Source: Streptomyces sp. NBC_01306 (GTDB lineage: Bacteria; Actinomycetota; Actinomycetes; Streptomycetales; Streptomycetaceae). Taken from it: 64,000 nt of DNA. The position numbers and the translations under genes are program-made. The notes under the pieces are model-generated. The model did no database searches. It saw nothing but the letters and a program-made list of their open reading frames with translations, and was not told the DNA's origin. Shown here in pieces: positions 51,345 through 60,189 of this stretch; positions within the stretch are counted from its first letter, which is position 1; each line of letters opens with the position of its first letter. The stretch spans positions 5,833,001-5,897,000 of the forward strand of contig NZ_JAPEPC010000001.1 of assembly GCF_026340465.1 (NCBI RefSeq). Direction: 5' to 3'.

Positions 51345-53321
51345 ATGACGGCCGAGCTGGTCCGGGGGCAGAACCATCCCCTGCCCGTGGCCCGACTGGA
51401 AATCCGGGTGTCGGCAGGGAAGCCGGTCCTGGCCGGTGCCACGCTCAGCGACGAGCAGGGCCGGGTCCGCGGCGCGGAGTGGGTGGCCCATCCCGGATCT
51501 CCGCAGCTGCCCGGCCTCGAAGTGTCCCGGCAGGCGGCGGCGGACCACCGGCTCGCGGTGGACCTGGAAGCACTGCCGGAGGCCGTGCACCGGGTGAACG
51601 TCCTGCTGGCTCTGCCCACCGGCCCCGGCGGCCCCAGCTCGTTCGCCTCCGTCGCCGCACCCTTCACCGCTGTCACCGGGCCGGCCGGTGCGGAGGTCGT
51701 CAGCTACACCATCACCGGACTGGGCGCCGAGTCGGCAGTCGTCGCCCTGGAGCTCTACTGCAGACAGGGAGCCTGGAAGGTCCGTGCCGTCGGCCAGGGG
51801 TACGCGGGCGGCCTTGCCGATCTGCTCGGTGACCAGGGGCTGCCGGGCGCCCGGGACCTCGCGGACGCGATCCAGGCCGCAGCCGTCGGCAGCGCGGCCC
51901 GCTCGGTGGCCCCGCCGTGCACCGCGCAGGCCCCGCCGCATACCGTGCCGGGCGGCGATGTGCGTCCCGGCCCGGGCTTCGGTGACCGTCCCGAGGAACG
52001 TGCCACCACCCCCGTGCCACAGTCCCCGCGACCGGTGCCGGGCGAGGGACCGGGCGTTCCCGGAGCCGGCGGGCGCCCCGAGGGCGGCCCGGTCGACTAC
52101 ACGCATCCGCGCCGGCAGCGCGCCGCGCCTCCGACGCCGCCCCCGGCTGTGCCCGGCCCCCGGCCCGGCGAGCAGCACCGGCCCGTCGCGGGCGACGCCA
52201 CCGGCTGGTCCATGGAGGAGCGTCTGTACAACCAGGTCCGGGGCATGTTCGAGGACCTGGCCCGGGCGGCCGCCGCGTACCGCAGCGCTGTCGATTTCGC
52301 CGACTCGCGTCTGGAACGCGAGATCGACGAGGCGCTCTCCGACCCGCGCAGCCGTACCGGTTCCGCAGGTGCCGAAGCCCGGAGACAGGCGCAGGAGAAG
52401 CGGGACGGGCTGGCAGCTCGGGCACGAGAGGTGCTCGACCGGGACCTCGACCAGCTCGTCGCCGAGTCCGAGGTGGTCGAGCCGGCCCTGGCCCCGGCCT
52501 TCGCCCGCTGGGACCACCCCGTCTGGCACGGGTACCGCGTCCCGGCCGAGGCTCCGCTCGCGCTGCGCGCCGGTGATCTGCACCTTCCGGTCCGTCCCGG
52601 GCTGCGCATCCCGATGCTGGTGCGGCTGCCACTTGAGCGCGGCCTCTGGGTCGACAGCGGCCGTACCGGATCCGGGGCGGAGCTGGACTCCGCCGGGCTG
52701 CGCACCCGCGCCATGGACACCGCCGTCGCCCACGCCGCTCGCCTGCTCGCCGTCCACCCGGCGGGGGAGTTCACCGTGCAGGTGATCGATCCGGCGGGCT
52801 CGGGCGCAGGACCGCTGGCTCCGCTGACCGCCTCCGGAGTGCTCGACGCACCGCCGGCGACCGGCGCGCAGGGGGTGGCTGCCGTACTGGCGCGCCTGGT
52901 GCAGCGGGTGGATCTGGTGCAGATGGCGGTGCGCGGAGGTGCGGCCGACTCCCTCCCGCCGGATCTGGACCCGGCGGAGCAGCTGCTGATCGTCAACGAC
53001 TTCCCGCACGGTTTCGATGACCGCGCCCTCACACACCTGCGCTACCTGGCCGACGAGGGGCCCTCCGTCGGTGTCCATCTGCTGATGGTCGCCGACCGGG
53101 AGGACGCACGGGAGTACGGTCCGGTGCTCGACCCGCTATGGCGTTCGCTGCTGCGCATCACCCCGGTCCCGGACGACCACATAGCCGACCCCTGGGTCGG
53201 GCATGCCTGGACGTACGAACCGTCGCTGCCGCCACCGGGCAGTGAGGTGCTGCGGAACGTGCTCGACCAGGTCGCCGCGGCCCGCCGAGTCTGGCCCCGA
53301 CCGGTTCCCCCAGCCCCTTGA
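51345..53321 (+). CDS. TerD-like domain fused to a large helical and FtsK-like C-terminal region
   Basis: This 658-residue protein begins MTAELVRGQNHPLP and its first 165 residues look like a TerD domain (LSDEQGRVRGAEWVAHPGSPQLPG; LPEAVHRVNVLLALP; YTITGLGAESAVVALELYCRQGAWKVRAVGQGY in parts). A long Pro/Gly-rich linker (about 190-285) leads to a coiled-coil-like stretch (LYNQVRGMFEDLARAAAAYRSAV). The last 240 residues hold an alpha/beta domain with PVRPGLRIPMLVRLPLERGLW and LLIVNDFPHGFDDRALTHLRYLADEG, like the degenerate C-terminal ATPase domain of FtsK/EccC-type proteins. No Walker A is visible. It may scaffold a TerD-linked stress complex; this is inference. Confidence 0.7.
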   Translation: MTAELVRGQNHPLPVARLEIRVSAGKPVLAGATLSDEQGRVRGAEWVAHPGSPQLPGLEVSRQAAADHRLAVDLEALPEAVHRVNVLLALPTGPGGPSSFASVAAPFTAVTGPAGAEVVSYTITGLGAESAVVALELYCRQGAWKVRAVGQGYAGGLADLLGDQGLPGARDLADAIQAAAVGSAARSVAPPCTAQAPPHTVPGGDVRPGPGFGDRPEERATTPVPQSPRPVPGEGPGVPGAGGRPEGGPVDYTHPRRQRAAPPTPPPAVPGPRPGEQHRPVAGDATGWSMEERLYNQVRGMFEDLARAAAAYRSAVDFADSRLEREIDEALSDPRSRTGSAGAEARRQAQEKRDGLAARAREVLDRDLDQLVAESEVVEPALAPAFARWDHPVWHGYRVPAEAPLALRAGDLHLPVRPGLRIPMLVRLPLERGLWVDSGRTGSGAELDSAGLRTRAMDTAVAHAARLLAVHPAGEFTVQVIDPAGSGAGPLAPLTASGVLDAPPATGAQGVAAVLARLVQRVDLVQMAVRGGAADSLPPDLDPAEQLLIVNDFPHGFDDRALTHLRYLADEGPSVGVHLLMVADREDAREYGPVLDPLWRSLLRITPVPDDHIADPWVGHAWTYEPSLPPPGSEVLRNVLDQVAAARRVWPRPVPPAP

Positions 53322-53454
53322 GGTGCCTTCAGGCCCTTCCGGTCCTCCCGGATCGCTGCCGTCTCCGTACCTCTCTGCACTCTTGACCTGCGTGCTTGGA
53401 TTATTCTTTACCAAGCTCTTTACCTTCCCTTGGTGTTCCCTGTACTGTTCTTGG

Positions 53455-53575
53455 TGCGGAGGGGAGTACTCCCCAAGTGCGGCGCACCCGTCAGTACGGA
53501 CCTGTCAGGTCCCGGGGCGCCGGCCCGATGAGCCGGTCCGTCCGGCGCGGGTGGAAGAGACCTCCGGCAGCGACG
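53455..53575 (+). promoter_or_regulatory. Probable yybP-ykoY manganese riboswitch upstream of terC
   Basis: GGGGAGTA (53461-53468) and GAAGAGACC (53554-53562) match the two conserved loop sequences of the yybP-ykoY aptamer, at the correct order and spacing, and CGGA/TCCG can close the outer stem. The element lies directly before a TerC-family gene, its classic target. It would raise expression when Mn2+ is high. The preceding stretch 53390-53450 is unusually AT-rich and may hold the promoter. Confidence 0.65.
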
Positions 53576-53613
53576 ACGCTGATCAAGTAGCCGTAGCAAA
53601 CGCCGGAGGCGTA

Positions 53614-54603
53614 ATGGACGTGTCACTGACCCTGTGGGCCCTGACCATTCTTGGCCTGGGCGCCCTGATCGCGGCCGACTTCGTGATCGGTCGCAAGCCC
53701 CATGACGTATCGGTCAAGGAGGCCGGTGTCTGGACCGTGGTCTGGATCGCCCTGGCCGCGCTCTTCGGCCTCGGCCTGCTGCTCTTCGGCGGCGGCCAGG
53801 CGTCCGGCGAGTTCTTCGCGGGCTTCATCACCGAGAAGTCGCTGAGCGTCGACAACCTCTTCGTCTTCATCCTGATCATGGCGAAGTTCTCGGTGCCGTC
53901 CCACCTGCAGCAGCGGGTGCTGCTGTTCGGTGTCCTGATAGCCCTGGTGCTGCGTGCGGTCTTCATCGCGGCGGGCGCGGCGATCATCGCCGGCTTCTCG
54001 TGGGTCTTCTTCCTCTTCGGTGCGTTCCTGATCTACACCGCCTGGAAGCTCATCAAGGAAGCGCGTTCGGGCGACGAGGAAGAGGAGTTCGAGGAGAACC
54101 GCCTCCTCAAGTCGGTCGAGCGGCGTTTCGGCGTGGCCGACCGCTACCACGGCACCAAGCTCTTCATCCAGCAGAACGGCAAGCGGATCATGACGCCGCT
54201 GATGGTCGTGATGCTCGCCATCGGCACCACCGACGTGCTGTTCGCGATGGACTCGATCCCCGCGATCTTCGGCCTCACCAAGGACCCGTACATCGTCTTC
54301 ACGGCCAACGCCTTCGCCCTCATGGGGCTGCGCCAGCTGTACTTCCTCATAGGCGGCCTGCTGAAGAAGCTGGTGCACCTCAGCTACGGGCTGTCGGTCA
54401 TCCTCGGCTTCATCGGCGTCAAGTTGCTGCTGCACGCGCTGCACGAGTCCGGGGTGCCCGTCCCGGAGATCTCCATCCCCGTCTCGCTGGCGGTCATCTG
54501 CGGCGTGCTGATCGTCACCACGGTCACCAGCCTCCTCGCCAGCAGGAAGCAAGCGGCAGCGGAGGCGGCCGGGGCGTCGGACAAGGACGGCATCGACGCC
54601 TGA
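53614..54603 (+). CDS. TerC family membrane protein (Alx-like)
   Basis: This 329-residue protein has about nine transmembrane helices, starting LTLWALTILGLGALIAADFVIG. The family motif KSLSVDNLFVFILIM (near residues 83-97) and its second half TTDVLFAMDSIPAIFGLT carry the conserved acidic residues in the membrane. A charged cytosolic loop (EARSGDEEEEFEENRLLK) lies in the middle. TerC/Alx proteins export or handle manganese and help load Mn onto exported enzymes; some lie in tellurite loci, which fits the TerD genes just upstream. ATG 53614 follows CCGGAGG by 5 nt. A manganese riboswitch appears to control it. Confidence 0.95.
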   Translation: MDVSLTLWALTILGLGALIAADFVIGRKPHDVSVKEAGVWTVVWIALAALFGLGLLLFGGGQASGEFFAGFITEKSLSVDNLFVFILIMAKFSVPSHLQQRVLLFGVLIALVLRAVFIAAGAAIIAGFSWVFFLFGAFLIYTAWKLIKEARSGDEEEEFEENRLLKSVERRFGVADRYHGTKLFIQQNGKRIMTPLMVVMLAIGTTDVLFAMDSIPAIFGLTKDPYIVFTANAFALMGLRQLYFLIGGLLKKLVHLSYGLSVILGFIGVKLLLHALHESGVPVPEISIPVSLAVICGVLIVTTVTSLLASRKQAAAEAAGASDKDGIDA

Positions 54604-54648
54604 CGGCCGGTCGGCCCAGGGAGAAAAAGGGGGCAGGTCTACGGGTAC

Positions 54649-54672
54649 GCCCGCGGCTCACCAGCCGCGGGC
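54649..54672. terminator. Terminator between convergent terC and MBL-fold genes
   Basis: GCCCGCGGCT pairs perfectly with AGCCGCGGGC around a 4-nt loop. It overlaps the stop codon and last codons of the leftward MBL-fold gene, so it can serve both genes. Confidence 0.75.
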
Positions 54673-55314
54673 GCGCCACTCCGCGAGGTGTGGGCGCTCA
54701 TTGCCCAGCGTGGTGTCGTGCCCGTGCCCCGGGTAGACCCAGCTCTCGTCGGACAGCCGGTCGAAGAGCTTCTCCTCGACACCGTCGAGCAGGCTGGTGA
54801 AGGCCTTCGGGTCGTCGAAGGTGTTCCCGACCCCGCCGGGGAAGAGGCAGTCGCCGGTGAAGACATGCGGGTGGCCGTGCGGGTCGTCGTAGATGAGTGC
54901 GATCGAGCCCGGGGTGTGGCCGATCAGCCGGCGGGCGCTGAGCTCGACCCGGCCCACCCAGATCCTGTCACCGTCCTCCACGGGGACGTCGGTGGCGACC
55001 GGGATGCCCCCGACGTCGTACCGCCCCGCGTAGGTGCGGGCGCCCGTCGCGTCCACCACGTCCTGCAAGGATTGCCAGTGGTCGCCGTGGCGGTGTGTGG
55101 TGACCACGGAGGCGATCGAGTCGTCCCCGATCAGTTGCAGCAGCGTCTCGGTGTCGTTGGCCGCGTCGATCAGCAGCTGCTCTCCGGACTCCCGGCAGCG
55201 CAGCAGATACGCGTTGTTGTTCATCGGGCCCACCGCGACCTTGGAGATCATCAGAGCTGTCAGCTCGTGTACGTCCGCCGGGCCGCCGACCTTCACCACT
55301 CCGCTGTACGTCAT
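54658..55314 (-). CDS. MBL-fold metallohydrolase (glyoxalase II-like)
   Basis: This 218-residue protein has the metallo-beta-lactamase fold: metal site VVTTHRHGDHWQSL (HxHxDH), RRLIGHTPGSIALIY for the third His, FTGDCLFPGGVGNT for the bridging Asp, and the final PGHGHDTTLGNE His. These are the ligands of a two-metal hydrolase of the hydroxyacylglutathione hydrolase type. In Streptomyces the substrate may be a mycothiol adduct, but that is inferred. The ATG lies 7 nt after TAGACT, suggesting a leaderless mRNA. Confidence 0.9.
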   Translation of the reverse strand: MTYSGVVKVGGPADVHELTALMISKVAVGPMNNNAYLLRCRESGEQLLIDAANDTETLLQLIGDDSIASVVTTHRHGDHWQSLQDVVDATGARTYAGRYDVGGIPVATDVPVEDGDRIWVGRVELSARRLIGHTPGSIALIYDDPHGHPHVFTGDCLFPGGVGNTFDDPKAFTSLLDGVEEKLFDRLSDESWVYPGHGHDTTLGNERPHLAEWRARGW

Positions 55315-55389
55315 GGTGCCGAGTCTAGAGCGGCAGACCGGGCCGGGGGCGGGGGTGTTCGGTACGAAGTGCTGGTTCGGTACGGAGTA

Positions 55390-56013
55390 CTAGAGCGACG
55401 GCAGTACCGGCAGCGCGCCGCCGCCGGGGACCGTCAGCCCCTTGCCGTCGCCGCGGCCCGACAGCCAGCCCAGCAGCGCGGTGGCGGGCCCTTCGACACC
55501 GGCCACTGCGGGATCGCCGGAGAAGCGGTCCCGCAGGAAGCCGATCTCCCGCCGGGTGAACTCCGCGGGAAGATCCGCCAGCTCGTAGCCGATGCCGAGA
55601 TCGACGTGGTGCAGCTCGATCTCGGCCCACCGCCGGAAGGGGACGCGGGCGGCCGTGTCCGTGACGCCGTTGCGGAGGGTCACGGTGCGGGACCAGTCCG
55701 CGGGAAGTGCCGCGCGCTCACGGAGCCGGGCCGCGCTCTCGCGCAGGTCGGTCAGCTGTGCGGCGAGCGGGCGGTGAGCGTCGCGCTCGATGTCGGCGTC
55801 GCGGGCCTCGGCGGATGCGTACATCGGCAGACCGGCGAGAACATTTCCGATCGCGTCGGCGTTACGTGAGAGATGGGCGAGGACATGACCGCGGGACCAG
55901 CCGGGGAGCCGTGACGGTTCCGCGGCCGTGGCGTTGTCCAGTCCGGCAGCCGCGGCCAGGAGCCGTTCGGTCGCCTCGTCCAGGGATTCCAGGTCGCGCA
56001 CGTGATCGATCAT
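55390..56013 (-). CDS. Maleylpyruvate isomerase family, mycothiol-dependent enzyme (DinB-like)
   Basis: This 207-residue protein has the MDMPI N-terminal helical bundle: RLPGWSRGHVLAHLSRNADAIGN, with the conserved His-x3-His of the metal site, and IELHHVDLGIGY, with the later His. The C-terminal domain (TGEF-like lipid/thiol-binding part) is present in outline. Family members use mycothiol for isomerisation or conjugation, and the fold is shared with DinB proteins. ATG 56013 is 7 nt after TATCGT, likely leaderless. An upstream GTG at 56022 is possible. Confidence 0.85.
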   Translation of the reverse strand: MIDHVRDLESLDEATERLLAAAAGLDNATAAEPSRLPGWSRGHVLAHLSRNADAIGNVLAGLPMYASAEARDADIERDAHRPLAAQLTDLRESAARLRERAALPADWSRTVTLRNGVTDTAARVPFRRWAEIELHHVDLGIGYELADLPAEFTRREIGFLRDRFSGDPAVAGVEGPATALLGWLSGRGDGKGLTVPGGGALPVLPSL

Positions 56014-56201
56014 GCGGCTGACGATAGGCCCCTCCACTCCTTCGGGTGAAGCTCTTTACCGATGGCCGTAATTCGAATGCGCGTGCTATAGGCTCGTGAG
56101 AGACATCCAACAAGCCATCTTCAGACATCGCTGAGGCGCCCCCCATACCCTGGGGAGGGGGCTCCGCCCCTGCTTCTTCTCTCAGAAAGGTGCGGACCGG
56201 C

Positions 56202-59200
56202 GTGGCCGACCGTCTCATCGTTCGTGGCGCTCGCGAGCACAATCTCAAGAACGTCTCGATCGACCTCCCGCGTGACTCCCTGATCGTCTTCACCGGGCTC
56301 TCCGGATCGGGAAAGTCCTCCCTCGCGTTCGACACGATCTTCGCCGAGGGGCAGCGCCGCTATGTCGAGTCGCTCTCCTCGTACGCCCGGCAGTTCCTCG
56401 GGCAGATGGACAAGCCCGATGTGGACTTCATCGAGGGGCTGTCCCCCGCTGTTTCCATCGACCAGAAGTCGACCTCGCGCAACCCGCGCTCGACGGTCGG
56501 CACCATCACCGAGGTCTACGACTACCTGCGTCTGCTCTTCGCGCGCATCGGCAAGCCGCACTGCCCCCAGTGCGGCCGGCCCATCTCGCGCCAGTCCCCG
56601 CAGGCCATCGTCGACAAGGTCCTCGAACTGCCGGAGGGCAGCCGCTTCCAGGTGCTCTCGCCGCTCGTGCGGGAGCGCAAGGGCGAATTCGTCGACCTCT
56701 TCTCCGACCTCCAGACCAAGGGGTACAGCCGTGCCCGGGTGGACGGCGAGACGATCCAGCTCTCCGAGCCGCCCAAGCTGAAGAAGCAGGAGAAGCACAC
56801 CATCGAGGTGGTCATCGACCGCCTCACGGTCAAGGACAGCGCCAAGCGTCGCCTCACCGACTCGGTGGAGACCGCGCTCGGGCTGGCCGGCGGCATGGTC
56901 ATCCTGGACTTCGTCGATCTGCCCGCGGACGACCCCGAGCGTGAGCGGATGTACTCCGAGCACCTCTACTGCGCGTACGACGACCTGTCCTTCGAAGAGC
57001 TGGAGCCGCGCTCCTTCTCGTTCAACTCGCCCTTCGGCGCCTGCCCCGACTGCACCGGCATCGGGACGCGCATGGAGGTCGACCCCGAGCTGCTCATCCC
57101 GGACGAGGACAAGTCACTCGACGAGGGCGCGATCTCGCCGTGGTCGCACGGCCACACCAAGGAATACTTCGCACGGCTGGTCGGTGCGCTCTCCGAAGAG
57201 CTCGGATTCCGGACGGACATCCCCTGGGCCGGGCTGCCGCAGCGCGCCAAGAAGGCCCTGCTGAACGGCCACAAGACCCAGATCGAGGTCCGCTACCGCA
57301 ACCGGTACGGGCGGGAGCGCGCCTACACGACCTCCTTCGAAGGCGTGGTGCCCTTCGTCAAGCGGCGGCACTCGGAGGCCGAGAGCGACTCCAGCAGGGA
57401 GCGCTTCGAGGGCTATATGCGCGAGGTGCCCTGCCCGACCTGTGAGGGCACCCGGCTGAAGCCGATCGTCCTCGCGGTCACCGTGATGGAGAAGTCCATC
57501 GCCGAGGTCGCCGCGATGTCGATCAGTGAGTGCGCGGACTTCCTGGGCCGGCTGAAGCTCAACGCCCGCGACAAGAAGATCGCCGAGCGGGTGCTCAAGG
57601 AGGTCAACGAACGGCTGAAGTTCCTGGTCGACGTCGGTCTCGACTACCTCTCGCTCAACCGCGCGGCGGGCACGCTCTCCGGCGGCGAGGCGCAGCGCAT
57701 CAGGCTGGCGACGCAGATCGGTTCCGGTCTGGTCGGTGTGCTGTACGTGCTGGACGAGCCGTCCATCGGCCTGCACCAGCGCGACAACCACCGTCTCATC
57801 GAGACGCTCATCCGGCTGCGCGACATGGGCAACACCTTGATCGTCGTCGAACACGACGAGGACACCATCAAGGTCGCCGACTGGGTCGTGGACATCGGCC
57901 CCGGCGCGGGTGAGCACGGCGGCAAGGTCGTGCACTCCGGGTCGCTGAAGGACCTGCTCACCAACAAGGAGTCCCTGACCGGCCAGTACCTGGCGGGCAA
58001 GAAGGCCATCCCGATCCCGGACGTGCGCAGGCCCGTGGACCCGGGGCGGCGGCTGACGGTGCACGGTGCCCGGGAGAACAACCTCCAGGACATCGACGTG
58101 CCCTTCCCGCTCGGGGTGCTGACCGCGGTCACCGGTGTCTCGGGATCCGGCAAGTCGACCCTGGTCAACGACATCCTCTACACGCACCTGGCGCGTGAGC
58201 TCAACGGCGCGCGTACGGTGCCCGGCCGGCACACCCGGGTCGACGGCGACGACCTGGTCGACAAGGTCGTTCACGTCGACCAGTCGCCCATCGGCCGTAC
58301 TCCCCGGTCCAACCCGGCGACGTACACCGGTGTCTTCGACCATGTGCGCAGGCTCTTCGCCGAGACGATGGAGGCCAAGGTCCGCGGGTACCTGCCGGGG
58401 CGCTTCTCCTTCAACGTCAAGGGCGGCCGCTGCGAGAACTGCTCGGGCGACGGCACGATCAAGATCGAGATGAACTTCCTGCCGGATGTGTACGTCCCGT
58501 GCGAGGTCTGCCACGGCGCGCGCTACAACCGGGAGACCCTTGAGGTCCACTACAAGGGCAAGTCCATCGCCGAGGTCCTGGACATGCCGATCGAAGAGGG
58601 CCTGGACTTCTTCGAGGCCGTCCCGACCATCGCGCGTCATCTGCGCACGCTCAACGAGGTGGGCCTCGGCTACGTCAGGCTCGGGCAGTCCGCGCCGACG
58701 CTGTCGGGCGGCGAGGCACAGCGGGTGAAGCTGGCGAGCGAGCTCCAGAAGCGCTCCACCGGCCGCACCGTCTATGTCCTGGACGAGCCGACGACGGGCC
58801 TCCACTTCGAGGACATCAGCAAGCTGATCAACGTGCTGTCGGGCCTGGTCGACAAGGGGAACACGGTGATCGTCATCGAGCACAACCTGGATGTCGTCAA
58901 GACGGCGGACTGGGTCATCGACATGGGGCCCGAGGGCGGCAACGGCGGAGGCCTGGTCATCGCGGAGGGCACCCCGGAGCAGGTCGCGGGGGTCCCGGCC
59001 AGCCACACCGGGAAGTTCCTCCGGGACATCCTGGACTCCGACCGGATCAGCGACGCGACTCCGGTCAGCAAGGCGCCGGCGAAGAAGGCCGCAGCGAAGG
59101 GGGCCGCAGTGAAGAAGGCAGCGGCCAAGAAGCCGGCAGCGGAGAAGGCAGCGCCGAAGAAGGCGGCCGCGAAGAAGACGACGCGTACACGCCGCGCCTC

Positions 59201-59207
59201 GTCGTGA
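56202..59207 (+). CDS. uvrA: Excinuclease ABC subunit A
   Basis: This 1001-residue ABC-type ATPase finds helix-distorting lesions and loads UvrB. The two nucleotide-binding halves show GLSGSGKSSLAFDT and GVSGSGKSTLVND, signature motifs LSGGEAQRIRLA and LSGGEAQRVKLA, and Walker B regions YVLDEPSIGLHQ and YVLDEPTTGLHFED. Zinc modules are CPQCGRP (unusual branch), CPDCTGIG and CENCSGDG...CEVCHG. GTG 56202 has AGAAAGG about 10 nt upstream. After the normal end (GKFLRDILDSDR) there is a tail of about 45 Lys/Ala-rich residues. No PafBC-type or LexA-type box was seen upstream; TATAGGCT near 56085 may be the -10. Confidence 0.98.
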   Translation: MADRLIVRGAREHNLKNVSIDLPRDSLIVFTGLSGSGKSSLAFDTIFAEGQRRYVESLSSYARQFLGQMDKPDVDFIEGLSPAVSIDQKSTSRNPRSTVGTITEVYDYLRLLFARIGKPHCPQCGRPISRQSPQAIVDKVLELPEGSRFQVLSPLVRERKGEFVDLFSDLQTKGYSRARVDGETIQLSEPPKLKKQEKHTIEVVIDRLTVKDSAKRRLTDSVETALGLAGGMVILDFVDLPADDPERERMYSEHLYCAYDDLSFEELEPRSFSFNSPFGACPDCTGIGTRMEVDPELLIPDEDKSLDEGAISPWSHGHTKEYFARLVGALSEELGFRTDIPWAGLPQRAKKALLNGHKTQIEVRYRNRYGRERAYTTSFEGVVPFVKRRHSEAESDSSRERFEGYMREVPCPTCEGTRLKPIVLAVTVMEKSIAEVAAMSISECADFLGRLKLNARDKKIAERVLKEVNERLKFLVDVGLDYLSLNRAAGTLSGGEAQRIRLATQIGSGLVGVLYVLDEPSIGLHQRDNHRLIETLIRLRDMGNTLIVVEHDEDTIKVADWVVDIGPGAGEHGGKVVHSGSLKDLLTNKESLTGQYLAGKKAIPIPDVRRPVDPGRRLTVHGARENNLQDIDVPFPLGVLTAVTGVSGSGKSTLVNDILYTHLARELNGARTVPGRHTRVDGDDLVDKVVHVDQSPIGRTPRSNPATYTGVFDHVRRLFAETMEAKVRGYLPGRFSFNVKGGRCENCSGDGTIKIEMNFLPDVYVPCEVCHGARYNRETLEVHYKGKSIAEVLDMPIEEGLDFFEAVPTIARHLRTLNEVGLGYVRLGQSAPTLSGGEAQRVKLASELQKRSTGRTVYVLDEPTTGLHFEDISKLINVLSGLVDKGNTVIVIEHNLDVVKTADWVIDMGPEGGNGGGLVIAEGTPEQVAGVPASHTGKFLRDILDSDRISDATPVSKAPAKKAAAKGAAVKKAAAKKPAAEKAAPKKAAAKKTTRTRRASS

Positions 59208-59308
59208 CTGTGCTGTCGATGCGGCGCAGTCCGTGCTGTGCTGTCCGAACCGGGCTGTCCGCGCGGTGCTTGTCCGCGCGGTGTTGTCCGTGACTCCGGC
59301 GGTGACGG

Positions 59309-59322
59309 GGGGCCGGCGCCCC
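59309..59322 (+). terminator. Possible short terminator after uvrA
   Basis: GGGGC-CGGC-GCCCC can form a 5-bp hairpin about 100 nt past the uvrA stop. The 121-bp gap also has imperfect TGTCCGCGCGGTG repeats. Support is weak. Confidence 0.35.
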
Positions 59323-59328
59323 TGACGG

Positions 59329-60189
59329 ATGGGGGAGCGTGAGGCCTTGACGGAGGTACGGACCGACGACGGCGCACGGCTCTGGGCCGTGCGCCGGGGC
59401 CAGGGTCAGCCCGTGGTGTTCTGCCACGGCGGCCCCGGCCTGTGGGACACCCTGCAGGACGTGGCCGACCTGCTGCCCGGGTACGCCGTGCACCGCTGGG
59501 ACCAGCGGGGCTGCGGCCGCTCGGGCCCGTCCGACGGCCCGTACACGGTGGCCCGCTCGGTCGCCGACCTCGAAGCAGTCCGCCGCCACTTCGACCTGGA
59601 CCGGATGGCGCTGCTCGGCCACTCCTGGGGTGCTCAGCTGGCCCTGTGCTACGCGCTGGAGCACCCCGGCCGGGTCGGCGCACTCGTCTATGTCTCCGGC
59701 ACCGGCATCGATCCGGTGGACACCTGGTATCCCGAGTTCGTCCGCGCGTTCCGCCGGGGCCTGGAAGCGGCACCGGAACCCCGGGGGGAGCTGGACGACC
59801 GCAGCAGTGTCGTACTGCGCTGGTCGGTGGAGTTCCAGGACCGGACCCGCGCGCACCGGCTCGCGGAGCGGATGGCCACCCCCTGGTACGGGGTCAACCT
59901 GGCCGCCAACGACACCATCAACGCGGAGAACCGATGGAGCTGGGGCACCCCCGCCCTGCGCGGACGCTGTGCGGAGCTGGACATCCCGGTACTGATCGTG
60001 GACGGGGACCGCGACCTCCGTCCGCGCTCGGCCGTGGACTCCCTGGCGAGCGCCCTGCCGCGGGCCGAGCGGGTCGTCCTGCGCGGTGCCGGGCACCTTC
60101 CCTGGGCCGAGGACCCGGCAGGCTTCCGGTCGGCGGTGACCGCCTTCCTGCTCAGGCAGCCGGGCCTGGCCCCTCCTGATCCGGACTGA
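59329..60189 (+). CDS. Alpha/beta hydrolase (proline iminopeptidase-like)
   Basis: This 286-residue hydrolase shows the oxyanion motif CHGGPGLWD, the WDQRGCGRSG stretch typical of prolyl iminopeptidase relatives, the nucleophile elbow LLGHSWGAQLA and a C-terminal catalytic His in VLRGAGHLPWAED. The Asp of the triad is probably in LIVDGDRDLRP. It is cytoplasmic. The substrate is unknown: peptides, esters or epoxides are possible in this family. The start is uncertain; ATG 59329 is used, but TTG 59347 has GGGGGAG placed better upstream. Confidence 0.85.
   Translation: MGEREALTEVRTDDGARLWAVRRGQGQPVVFCHGGPGLWDTLQDVADLLPGYAVHRWDQRGCGRSGPSDGPYTVARSVADLEAVRRHFDLDRMALLGHSWGAQLALCYALEHPGRVGALVYVSGTGIDPVDTWYPEFVRAFRRGLEAAPEPRGELDDRSSVVLRWSVEFQDRTRAHRLAERMATPWYGVNLAANDTINAENRWSWGTPALRGRCAELDIPVLIVDGDRDLRPRSAVDSLASALPRAERVVLRGAGHLPWAEDPAGFRSAVTAFLLRQPGLAPPDPD

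Noticed and set aside
56014..56201. LexA box before uvrA
   Set aside because: No GAAC-N4-GTTC-like palindrome is present; the region shows only a possible -10 (TATAGGCT) and a G/C hairpin.
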